Shown here piece by piece: positions 25,437 to 33,725 of a stretch of 64,000 nt of DNA. Position numbers and translations under genes: made by a program. Numbering within the stretch: position 1 is the stretch's first letter; each line of letters opens with the position of its first letter. The DNA lies in assembly GCA_002050365.1 (NCBI GenBank), contig MWYZ01000039.1:1-64000 (forward strand), read 5' to 3'. The DNA is from Acidobacteria bacterium 28-1 (GTDB taxonomy: Bacteria > Acidobacteriota > Blastocatellia > Pyrinomonadales > Pyrinomonadaceae). Under the pieces are notes generated by a model. That model ran no database searches. It was not told where the DNA came from and was given only the letters and a program-made list of their open reading frames with translations.

Positions 25437-26150
25437 ACCGACAGTTTAGCAAAAAAGTAGTTCGGATAAAATTTGGCGGGAGCATGGCAGTGCGAAAAGA
25501 TAATCGAGTACAGTTCAATATCAAATCTTAACGAAAACTTTTAAATTCCCTTGCGGCAATCTTGACGGGCAAAACGCCCACGTTCCCAGATTAAACTTAG
25601 TTTTAATTTCAAATTGAATGACACCAATCAGTTTGAACGGTTAGAGTAAGAATACACGCAAATTTTGTCACCTACAATTATGATGTAATTTGTCATCATT
25701 TCACGCGCATTGCTTTTCTTCTGTCAAATTGGAAACATCACTTGTGTTTGAAAGTCGCTTTTGTTGCGAAACGATTGAAACGGCGGAGTTTATCGAAAGA
25801 TTGAATAAATAGGCCTTAAATGCAGGAGAGCCTAGTTATTTCTAACTAGGCTCATAATTGGAAGGACAACTGAAGGAACGCTCGGAAGGTGGTCAAGCAC
25901 AATAACAAACTGCGCTCGGAGAAGAGTTGGCGGCGGGGTCTTATTAAATTTTAATAAGCTAGCCGCGTTCTCTTTAGCACATACCGTGCCAGAAGATTTT
26001 TGTTAGTTCAAAGTTCAAAGTTCAAGGTTCAAAGTTTGGCGTGAACCCTAATAAATTTGGCATTTTCTCAAAAAAATTAAGCTCATAAACAAATATAACT
26101 TTGAACTTTGAACCTTGAACTTTGAACTTTCGCAAACTTGCGAAGTTACA
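25437..26150. other. 714-bp intergenic region with several strong hairpins; candidate non-coding RNA
   Basis: No gene recognised; an open frame 25684-25812 on the plus strand has no start or known family. From left to right: a decayed half of the 22509 element (25552-25591); a perfect 11-bp stem GAGCCTAGTTA-TTTC-TAACTAGGCTC (25828-25853); a long hairpin 25922-25974 with paired blocks AAGAG/CTCTT, GCGGC/GCCGC and CTTATTAAA/TTTAATAAG; a small hairpin GCAC-ATACC-GTGC (25977-25989); and a word hairpin (26005-26129). The three central hairpins, within 160 bases and flanked by AT-rich DNA, look like a structured RNA, but no known class fits. Confidence 0.45.
26005..26129. repeat. Word hairpin (GTTCAAA words)
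   Basis: The left arm (26005-26037) and right arm (26097-26129) are each four to five copies of AGTTCAA/AGGTTCAA and pair over about 25 bp, enclosing ~60 bases of AT-rich DNA. It ends just downstream of the stop of the minus-strand TPR gene and could terminate it. Confidence 0.65.
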
Positions 26151-27896
26151 CTATTTGGAACATCGTTCAACCTGTCGTTGCAAACCAAGAGCGTCTTGAT
26201 TTTCCGCATCAACCGCTAAAGCCGAACTCGTGTAATTTTTCGCCTGCAGACAATCGCCGCGCTGCAAATATATTTTTCCAAGTCCCACGTGGGCATTTAT
26301 CAGGCGATTATCCCAAAACAAAGCGGTTTTCAAACTACTTACGGCTTGATCCAAATCGCCGCGCCGCAGATGTATATTGCCAAGCAGAAGATACGCTTCC
26401 GCGCTCATCGGCTCGCTCGATAAAATCTTTCGCAGAACCGTCATCGCTTCGTCGTCATTGCCGTTTTTGTAAAGCGTTCGGGCTTGCACCAACAATGATT
26501 CGGTTTCGCTGACCGGCGCGGCGGTTGGTGTTGCTTGTTTTTTGATTAAAACGACGCTGACAAAATCTTTGCGCGGTGGTTGCTGAACGCGGGTGTTAAT
26601 CGCGTTTATCGAGCGCGAACTCTGCCACTCTTTTTCAAGAATCGCGTATTTATTTTCAGCCGTTAAATTTTGTCGGGCTTGATTATCAATGTCGGCGGCG
26701 GTTTGGTCTTTAAATGTTTCTAATGCTTTCGCCAATAAAAAATACGCTTCGCCGTCGCGCGGATTGAATGCGATGGCGGGACGAATTTGTTCTGCAGATT
26801 CCTTAAAATTACCGCTTAAAAAAAGCGCGAAACCGTAATTGAAACGCACGTTTGATTCATCCGGCGCAGACTCGGAAGCCGTTTTCAAAAATCCCAAACC
26901 TTCCTTTAAAAGTTCATCGGACTTACCCTTATTTTTCTTATCCGCAATCGAGGCTTGCACGGCGATTGCGCCGAGCGTGTTATAAACGCTCGTCAATTTC
27001 AAACTTTCCGCAAGTGGTCGCAGAACTGCCAAAGCCTGTTCGTAATTTTTCTGCTGCCACTGAATCAAGCTGGTATAAAAGGCGGCTTCCGGATATTGCG
27101 GACTTTCAAGGGGAATCCTCGAAAAATAATCTACCGCTTCGGCAAACTTTCGCTGATTCAAATAAAAATATCCGAGTTCCAGCGAAGCGTTGGTGTAAAT
27201 GCCGCCTTTCGTTTTCTCGTCCTCGGCATAAATACGGATCGCGTTTTTGAAAAAATTCTCGCGCGTTTGATTTTCCGATTCGGGCGTGAGTAGACCTTTG
27301 ATATATGCTTCGAACGCTCTGGCGGGGACTTTATTCGCCGATTCGACAAATTGGTTTTGCGAAAACGGTAAGGCTTTGTCGCGCTGATAAAGAATCTGGT
27401 AAGCGACCTGACCTTGAATCGTCTGCAAATTTTGAAGCGCGTCATTCAAAATAATATCACGCGTAATACGTCTGCCGTCGGGAAATTCTTCGCTCAAAAA
27501 TCTGCCCTCATTGACGCGAATTATTTTTGCCGTCACGCTGACGGTTGCCGCTATATCGCCCTGCGCTGGAACAATGTTGTATTTTCCGCCGATTAAAAGC
27601 GTCGCTTTACCTTCACGCGCAAGTTTCAGAGATGTCGCCAGACTCGGTAGAATCGTGAGCGGCACATGAAGTTTTTGTTGAATGATTTTACGTTCGTCAT
27701 TGGAAACGACATTCAAACTCGGAACTTTCAACAAATCAGTCAGCGCATCGGCAATGCTTTCACCGACCCAATTAAATTCCGCTTTATTCGATGTATTTTC
27801 AAACGGCAAAATCATCACCGTGTCGCCGCTGCTTTGCGCTTTGACCGAAACTATGGCGATTGACAACAAAAGAATCGTGATAAAAATTTTTCGCAT
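26151..27896 (-). CDS. Exported TPR protein with FlgO/TolB-like N-terminal domain
   Basis: 581 residues from ATG 27896, where a signal peptide begins (MRKIFITILLLSIAIVSVKAQ). The next ~150 residues (MILPFENTSNKAEFNWVGES, IADALTDLLKVPSLNVVSND) match the FlgO/TolB-N-like domain found in many periplasmic TPR proteins. From ~220 to the end run about eight tetratricopeptide-like repeats (for example KFAEAVDYFSRIPLESPQYP, EAYLLLGNIHLRRGDLDQAV). Probably a periplasmic protein-interaction scaffold; no enzymatic motif. A CGTCGA/TCGACG hairpin (27908-27944) sits in its 5' untranslated region. Confidence 0.8.
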   Translation of the reverse strand: MRKIFITILLLSIAIVSVKAQSSGDTVMILPFENTSNKAEFNWVGESIADALTDLLKVPSLNVVSNDERKIIQQKLHVPLTILPSLATSLKLAREGKATLLIGGKYNIVPAQGDIAATVSVTAKIIRVNEGRFLSEEFPDGRRITRDIILNDALQNLQTIQGQVAYQILYQRDKALPFSQNQFVESANKVPARAFEAYIKGLLTPESENQTRENFFKNAIRIYAEDEKTKGGIYTNASLELGYFYLNQRKFAEAVDYFSRIPLESPQYPEAAFYTSLIQWQQKNYEQALAVLRPLAESLKLTSVYNTLGAIAVQASIADKKNKGKSDELLKEGLGFLKTASESAPDESNVRFNYGFALFLSGNFKESAEQIRPAIAFNPRDGEAYFLLAKALETFKDQTAADIDNQARQNLTAENKYAILEKEWQSSRSINAINTRVQQPPRKDFVSVVLIKKQATPTAAPVSETESLLVQARTLYKNGNDDEAMTVLRKILSSEPMSAEAYLLLGNIHLRRGDLDQAVSSLKTALFWDNRLINAHVGLGKIYLQRGDCLQAKNYTSSALAVDAENQDALGLQRQVERCSK

Positions 27897-28036
27897 AATT
27901 TTATTAACGTCGAGAAGCAAAAAAAGATTTAAAAATCTTCGACGGCGAGCGTTATTTCTCCGTAAATAAAAAAATCCGCTTTCTAGATGCAAAGCGAACA
28001 TTTTAACGAGTTTGATGCCGATGATTGAAAAAAAGA

Positions 28037-28112
<76 letters not shown>

Positions 28113-28258
28113 ACAAAAGGGGATTTGATTGGAAAACTCTTTTTTAGAGAATTTTCAAACGAAACTTTTTAACTTACAAACATCACGTTTTTCAAACGAA
28201 AAATGATTAGTTAGATTATCTTATCAAATCTTTTGCTGTCAAACCCGCTAAGAATTTT

Positions 28259-28329
28259 AGCCACGAATGACACGAATAACACGAATAAAAAATAAAATTT
28301 AATTCGTGTTATTCGTGTCATTCGTGGCT
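28259..28329. repeat. 28-bp perfect word hairpin (ACACGAATA words)
   Basis: The left arm starts AGCCACGAATGACACGAATA at 28259 and runs to 28286; the right arm (28302-28329) is its exact reverse complement; the loop is 15 nt, AT-rich. The arms consist of the word CACGAAT(A/G)A repeated three times. It lies between tRNA-Glu and polA. Confidence 0.85.
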
Positions 28330-28388
28330 AATTTCTTCTTTCTGCGTTCTACGGGTCTGTGTGGTAAAATTTCTTTCACACTAAAATT

Positions 28389-31106
28389 ATGTCGCAAGAA
28401 AATCCGAAACGAGTATTTTTAATTGATACAATGTCGCACATTTTTCGTGCTTTTTTCGCTCCGATGGGCGCACGCACCGAACCTCTGCGAAACTCTCGCG
28501 GGCAGGTTACGCAAGCTGTTTTCGTTTTTACGAATATGCTGCGGAAACTTCTTAACGACGAAAAGCCCGATTACATCGCCGCCGTTTTTGATTCGTCAAC
28601 GCCGACTTTTCGCCACGACAACTTCGCCGCTTACAAAGCAAATCGCGCCGATATGCCCGACGATTTAAAGTCGCAGATGCCGTATATCAAGCGAGTCTGC
28701 GAAGCGTTCAATATTCCGATGTTGAAAAATGACGGTTTTGAAGCCGACGACCTCATCGGAACTCTGGCGCACAAAATTGCGGAAAAAGGAATGCAAGCCG
28801 TTATCGTTTCCAATGACAAAGATATGTGCCAACTCGTGCGCGACCCGCTGATTGTTTGTATGCGGCAGAATTCGCAAAACTTAAAGAGAAAGGTCGCCGT
28901 GCCGCCGATTGAATGGTGCGATGCGGCTTGGGTTGAAAATAAATTCGGCGTTCCGCCTTTGAAAATTATCGATCTTCTCGGCTTGATGGGCGACCAGATT
29001 GACGGTATTCCGGGTGCGCCCGGCATCGGCGAAAAAGGCGCGACCAAATTAATCCAGCAATTCGGCTCAGCCGAAGAAGCGATGCGCCGCGCCGACGAAG
29101 TAACGCATAAATCTTACCGAGAAAGTTTGCAAAATAATCAAGCCATTATTCGTCAATCCGTCGAACTCGCCACGATTCACACGAGCGTTCCCGTTGAACT
29201 CGATTTAGATTTATTCAAAAGCCAAACGCCGAATCGCCAACTTGCTTACGCGCTCTTCCGCGAACTCGAATTCACTGCCTTGACCCGCGAATTTGCTGAT
29301 TCCGCGCCGCTTTTCGACGGACTTGAGTCTGGCGTTCTCGGCATCGCCGAACGTCGTTATCAGCGGATTACAAAACGCGAAGATTTGGACAAACTCATCA
29401 GAAAACTTTGGGAAATTGAACATTGGAGTTTTGAAACCGACGATTCAAATTCGCCGAAAAGTGCCGCGTCTTATCAAAAGCAAGAGCCGTGCGGCGTGAC
29501 GATTGCGACCGGCGCGGGCGCAAGTTTCTACGTTGATTTGGAGAATTTTGAAGGCGGAAAAACTGAAGCCGTTGCGCCGCTTCGAGATATTTTAGGAAAC
29601 GGCTTTCTGGCAAAATGCACGCACGATTACAAACGCAATCTAGCCGTCTTAAAGAGATTAGATATTGAGCCGGAAGCCGTCGAAGACGACACGATGCTTG
29701 CCGCATATCTTTTAGATTCGAGCCGCGCTTCCTACGCGATTTCCTTATTAGCGATGCAAAACCTGAATCAAGAAAGCGCGACGGAAATTCCCGAAGGCTG
29801 GACGGAAGACCAATTTCGCGCGGCGGAACGCGCCGATTTTGCGTTTCAACTCGCGCCGCTGCTGCGCCGAAAAGTTGAAGAAGACGGTTTGGAAGAAATT
29901 TATACGAACATCGAATTGCCGCTCGTGCCGCTCCTTTACGAAATGGAAATGGCGGGTTTGAAAGTTGATACGACGGTTTTAAAAGGTTTGTCGGATTTTA
30001 TTTTAACGGAAGTCGAAACGCTCGGCGCGAAAATTTACGAACTCGCGGGGCGCGAATTTAATATCGGCTCGCCGAAACAAGTCGGCGAAGTTTTGCAGGA
30101 ATTAAATATCGCTTCGAGCAGGAAAACGGCGACCGGACAAACTTCGACGAGCAAAGACGTTTTGAACGAACTCGCGGAAACTTACGAACTGCCGCGCTTG
30201 ATAATCGAACACCGCGAACTCGACAAACTCCGCGCGACTTACGCCGACGCGCTGCCGAAACTGCTCGGCGCGGACGGGCGCATTCACAGTCATCTCAATC
30301 AAACCGTAACGACGACGGGCAGATTAAGTTCGAGCGAGCCGAATTTGCAAAATATCCCGATTCGCACCGAACTCGGTCAGCAAATTCGCCGCGCCTTCGT
30401 TCCCGAAGAAAATTGGCAACTGATTTCCGCTGATTATTCGCAGCTTGAATTGCGGCTTTTAGCGCACATCACGCGCGACGAGCGAATGCTCGATGCGTTT
30501 CAAAACGGCGAAGATATTCACGCGCAGACTGCTGAACTCGTTTTCGGCGCGAAAACTCCGGCGGAATTAAAAATAGCCAGACGCAATGCGAAAATCACGA
30601 ACTTTGCCATCGCCTACGCCGTCGAAGCCTACGGACTTTCCCAAAGAGTCGGCATTTCGCGCAACGAAGCGAAAAAGGTTATCGAAGATTATTACGAAAC
30701 CTACAAAGGCGTGAAAACTTTTATGGAAGAAACGCCGAAAGCCGCCCGCGAGCAAGGCTACGTTTCGTCAATTTACGGCAGACGGCGTTATGTTCCGGCA
30801 ATCAAAGACCGCAATTTCAACGTGCGCCACCGCGCCGAACGTGAAGCCATCAATATGCCAATCCAAGGAACGGCTTCCGATATTGTGAAAATTGCGATGC
30901 TGAAAGTTGACGCAGCATTAAAGCGCGAAAACTTGAAAACGCGAATAATAATGCAGGTTCACGACGAACTTTTGCTCGAATCGCCCAATGATGAAGTCGA
31001 ACGAGCGTTGGAAACGGTTAAAAAGGAAATGGAATCGGCAGTCGAGTTGGACATTCCTTTAATTGTGGAAATCGGCGCGGGCAATAATTGGATGACTGCC
31101 AAGTAA
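28389..31106 (+). CDS. polA: DNA polymerase I
   Basis: Repair and Okazaki-fragment polymerase, 905 residues. 5'-3' exonuclease domain at ~1-300 (GFEADDLIGTLA, VSNDKDMCQLV, GIPGAPGIGEKGA). The middle domain (~315-500) looks degraded as a proofreading nuclease: the DxE motif reads FETDDS and the second motif reads KCTHDYKRN where active enzymes have HNxKYD. Polymerase domain: motif A SADYSQLELR (~680), motif B RRNAKITNFAIAYAVEAYGL (~727), motif C MQVHDELLLE (~856). In motif B both conserved glycines (FG..YG) are alanine. It stands alone between a word hairpin and a 213-base gap. Confidence 0.96.
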   Translation: MSQENPKRVFLIDTMSHIFRAFFAPMGARTEPLRNSRGQVTQAVFVFTNMLRKLLNDEKPDYIAAVFDSSTPTFRHDNFAAYKANRADMPDDLKSQMPYIKRVCEAFNIPMLKNDGFEADDLIGTLAHKIAEKGMQAVIVSNDKDMCQLVRDPLIVCMRQNSQNLKRKVAVPPIEWCDAAWVENKFGVPPLKIIDLLGLMGDQIDGIPGAPGIGEKGATKLIQQFGSAEEAMRRADEVTHKSYRESLQNNQAIIRQSVELATIHTSVPVELDLDLFKSQTPNRQLAYALFRELEFTALTREFADSAPLFDGLESGVLGIAERRYQRITKREDLDKLIRKLWEIEHWSFETDDSNSPKSAASYQKQEPCGVTIATGAGASFYVDLENFEGGKTEAVAPLRDILGNGFLAKCTHDYKRNLAVLKRLDIEPEAVEDDTMLAAYLLDSSRASYAISLLAMQNLNQESATEIPEGWTEDQFRAAERADFAFQLAPLLRRKVEEDGLEEIYTNIELPLVPLLYEMEMAGLKVDTTVLKGLSDFILTEVETLGAKIYELAGREFNIGSPKQVGEVLQELNIASSRKTATGQTSTSKDVLNELAETYELPRLIIEHRELDKLRATYADALPKLLGADGRIHSHLNQTVTTTGRLSSSEPNLQNIPIRTELGQQIRRAFVPEENWQLISADYSQLELRLLAHITRDERMLDAFQNGEDIHAQTAELVFGAKTPAELKIARRNAKITNFAIAYAVEAYGLSQRVGISRNEAKKVIEDYYETYKGVKTFMEETPKAAREQGYVSSIYGRRRYVPAIKDRNFNVRHRAEREAINMPIQGTASDIVKIAMLKVDAALKRENLKTRIIMQVHDELLLESPNDEVERALETVKKEMESAVELDIPLIVEIGAGNNWMTAK

Positions 31107-31319
31107 ATTATTCTTTAGTTTTTCAGTCGTTTTATATTATTGAGTAAATTTTTGCTGTTCGGTAAATAGTTTTTCAATTTTATAAAATTACTAATTTTTG
31201 TATCGCTCGTTAAATCTCAGCTTGCGTTTTACCTGTTTCCGCCCGCGTTAATTCGATGGTTATAAAACTTTCTGCGGCGTAATTTTGCGTAATCTGAAAG
31301 TTAAATTGTAAAAGCTATT

Positions 31320-31823
31320 ATGAATACCTCTGAAAATAAAAAATCTTCTGACAATATTTGTGAGGACTGTGGGGCGGTCGTCGCAGAAGGCAAGGCGGGC
31401 TGTCTAAAATTGTTTGAAGAAATCCTTGCCAGAGAATTCAGCGATTATCGCTACGGCAAAATCCACCGCTTAACCGTCGATGCTTACTCGCTGCAACATC
31501 CCGACGCTTATATGCGTTCGGGAAAATCCTTTGCCGCGCATCTGACAGGCATTTATACTGCCCTTGAATCGGAAGACGCTTTAGCCGTTAATCAAACGGT
31601 GCAGAAATGGCTTAGCACAAATCCAAAGTTTGATAAACCTGCTCGGCTTCCTGAACAAAGAGGAAATATAAAGGTTACATATATATACAGTGCCGTTGAT
31701 GCAGATGAACACAGCAAGCGTGTTCAAGAGTGGGCGCGAGATGTTTGGAGCGCGTGGTCTGAATATCACGCTTTGGCGAAACGGTTGGTTGGCGAGGCGA
31801 CGACCAAAATTAATAATAGTTGA
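31320..31823 (+). CDS. DUF5946 family protein
   Basis: 167-residue soluble protein with an N-terminal CEDCGAV...GC pattern (three cysteines, possible metal site) and the conserved block ILAREFSDYRYGKIHRLTVD, AYSLQHPDAYMRSGKSFAAH that I associate with DUF5946. Function unknown. No close neighbours on its strand; a degenerate repeat follows 80 bases after the stop (31904-31946). Confidence 0.75.
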   Translation: MNTSENKKSSDNICEDCGAVVAEGKAGCLKLFEEILAREFSDYRYGKIHRLTVDAYSLQHPDAYMRSGKSFAAHLTGIYTALESEDALAVNQTVQKWLSTNPKFDKPARLPEQRGNIKVTYIYSAVDADEHSKRVQEWARDVWSAWSEYHALAKRLVGEATTKINNS

Positions 31824-32154
31824 ACCGTTCCAGCTAAGGGCAATATACAGTCGTTGGACACAAGGCACAAACAGAAATTTTCTTATCACGTTGTACGTTA
31901 AATGTTAACTTGCGTGTAATCGGTTTCGCGCCACGTCAACGCCGCCGTGTGGCACTTCTTCATTTGTTAATTCTATGTCGAACTTTATGGCATTCACTCA
32001 AGTCAAAGCTGAACCGCGAGTTTCTCAGAGAGATAAGTTGTAGTGAATTCTTAGTGTGACTCTCGGTCTTGCCATTATTACCGGCGGGATAATTGAATGT
32101 TTATTCGATTGAATTAACGCGGGTTTATAGTATTATCAAGCTATACGGAAAGCT
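31824..32154. other. 331-bp gap with a degenerate repeat
   Basis: No gene seen. At 31904-31946 lies a sequence (GTTAAC-TTGCGTGTA ... GTTTCGCG..ACGTCAACGCC) that recurs in weaker form at 33467-33513. Confidence 0.35.
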
Positions 32155-32913
32155 ATGATTCCACTTTGGTTACAAGCTGGTTTGTGGGGACTTTTGTCGG
32201 GCAGCGCGTTGGTGATCGGCGCGGGCATCGGTTATTTTCTGAATGTACCGCAACGCATCGTCGCATCCATTATGGCATTCGGCAGCGGCGTTTTGATTTC
32301 CGCGCTCTCGTTCGAACTAATGGAGGAAGCGTATCAACACGGCGGTTTTACGGCAACCGCGCTCGGCTTTACCATCGGTGCCGGCATTTTTACCGCCGCT
32401 AATTGGTATTTGTCCAAACAAGGCGCGAAACACCGCAAGCGTTCGGGCGAGCAACAGCCGGCGGAACACGAAGACGAAGGTAGCGGTTTGGCAATCGCCG
32501 TCGGCGCGTTGCTCGACGGTATTCCCGAATCAATCGTCATCGGCTTGAGTCTGGTCGGTGGCGCGGGCGTCTCGCTTGTTGCGGTCATCGCCATTTTTCT
32601 CTCAAATCTGCCCGAAGGTTTATCGAGTGCCGCCGGAATGAAAAAAGCAGAACGCAGCCCTGCTTACGTTTTCGGGATTTGGATGAGCATTGCCATTGCA
32701 TCGGGAATCGCCGCGACGCTCGGCTTCACGGTCTTCGGAGATTTCTCGCCCGCCATCGTCGCGTTCGTCAATGCCTTGGCAGCCGGCGCGATTTTAGCGA
32801 TGCTCGTTGACACAATGATTCCCGAAGCATTTGAAACTGCGCACAACTTCGCCGGACTCGCCACCGTTATCGGTTTTCTAGCCGCTTTTGCACTGCAAAA
32901 ACTCGGCGGTTAA
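32155..32913 (+). CDS. ZIP family metal transporter
   Basis: Inner-membrane divalent-cation (zinc/iron) importer of 252 residues with seven to eight hydrophobic segments. The hallmark ZIP helices are visible: GALLDGIPESIVIGLSL (Asp/Glu metal ligands) and FLSNLPEGLSSAAGM (N-x-x-P-E-G). The loop between segments 3 and 4 (KHRKRSGEQQPAEHEDEG) is charged with two His, the usual place for a metal-sensing loop. The gene is somewhat richer in GC than its neighbours. Substrate not determinable. Confidence 0.88.
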   Translation: MIPLWLQAGLWGLLSGSALVIGAGIGYFLNVPQRIVASIMAFGSGVLISALSFELMEEAYQHGGFTATALGFTIGAGIFTAANWYLSKQGAKHRKRSGEQQPAEHEDEGSGLAIAVGALLDGIPESIVIGLSLVGGAGVSLVAVIAIFLSNLPEGLSSAAGMKKAERSPAYVFGIWMSIAIASGIAATLGFTVFGDFSPAIVAFVNALAAGAILAMLVDTMIPEAFETAHNFAGLATVIGFLAAFALQKLGG

Positions 32914-33070
32914 ACGGCTTCTCGATAAAATTTTATCGAATCCCTAATAATCTAAAATTCAACGGTTATTTTATTTAAATACCGACGGGCTTTAGGTTAA
33001 GAGTTATTGGAGTTTCCCGTTATTTTATATTGAGTATGGTTACGACAACATTGAATATTTTATTGAGAAG

Positions 33071-33376
33071 ATGTTATTTGCGACGTTACAAGAAAAAAAA
33101 CGGCTATTTAGAAAGTTTAATGTCGTTACGCCCGAAGGCATTTTTGAAGTAGTCTATGACGGTATGGGAATGGGACGCGAGTTGGTTTTAGTTGAAGGAG
33201 AAATTGTTGCTACAACGTCAAGCGATTTGCATTCGGGAAAAACGTGGTTTATGCCTAAGTTCAAGTTTAAGATTGGCAGTTTTTTAGCCGTTATCAAAGT
33301 CAATGTCGGCTGGTTGATGGCAATTGATTCTTTTAGTTTGGAAGTTGACGGTCAACAATTATATGCAGAAGATTAA
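33071..33376 (+). CDS. Hypothetical protein (101 aa)
   Basis: Small soluble, probably beta-rich protein: FNVVTPEGIFEVVYDGMGMG, then WFMPKFKFKIGSFLAVIKVN and IDSFSLEVDGQQLYAED. Alternating hydrophobic residues suggest a compact beta sandwich. No signal peptide and no family I can name. GAGAAG directly precedes the ATG, too close for a good ribosome binding site. Confidence 0.55.
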   Translation: MLFATLQEKKRLFRKFNVVTPEGIFEVVYDGMGMGRELVLVEGEIVATTSSDLHSGKTWFMPKFKFKIGSFLAVIKVNVGWLMAIDSFSLEVDGQQLYAED

Positions 33377-33466
33377 AAAAGTTATTCTTAAAACATTATT
33401 CGCCGAATAAGTTCTTGGACGCTGAGGGCGCGAAACAGCCGCTTTACTATTTACCTTGTTTAGTGA

Positions 33467-33513
33467 GTTTTAGGTTGCTTGTATATTGTTTCGCGTTGCG
33501 TCAACTGAGCCGC
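33467..33513. repeat. Second copy of degenerate repeat
   Basis: Shares TTGC.TGTA, GTTTCGCG, CGTCAAC and GCC in the same order with 31904-31946. Its CGCGAAACA complement occurs at 33430-33438, so this copy can also fold on itself. Confidence 0.35.
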
Positions 33514-33523
33514 TAAACCTAAA

Positions 33524-33691
33524 TTACGAAACTGCCCAATTAATCAAATAATAAATCCCAAAACCCGCGCCGATTAAAATTAAAATTAATGCGATGCTTG
33601 CCAATGCAATTATCAATTTGAATTTTTTATAACGCTTATCGCTGGCGGGCGAAAGTTGACTTTGCGGAAAATAAGGCGGTGGTTTATTCAT
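33524..33691 (-). CDS. Small single-pass membrane protein (55 aa)
   Basis: ATG 33691 to TAA 33524 encodes 55 residues: a Pro-rich hydrophilic start (MNKPPPYFPQSQLSPASDKR), a basic stretch (YKKFK) and one transmembrane helix (LIIALASIALILILIGAGFG). A good ribosome binding site (TAGGAG, 10 bases before ATG) supports it. The layout implies the N-terminus stays inside. No family recognised. It lies just downstream of the M28 peptidase gene on the same strand but its start is read 34 bases after that gene's stop, so cotranscription is likely. Confidence 0.7.
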   Translation of the reverse strand: MNKPPPYFPQSQLSPASDKRYKKFKLIIALASIALILILIGAGFGIYYLINWAVS

Positions 33692-33725
33692 AAATTATTA
33701 CTCCTATAAAACTAACTTCTAATTT

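Noticed and set aside
25684-25812. Open frame ending CETIETAEFIERLNK
   Set aside because: No start codon, no ribosome binding site and no recognisable family; mentioned only under the intergenic region.
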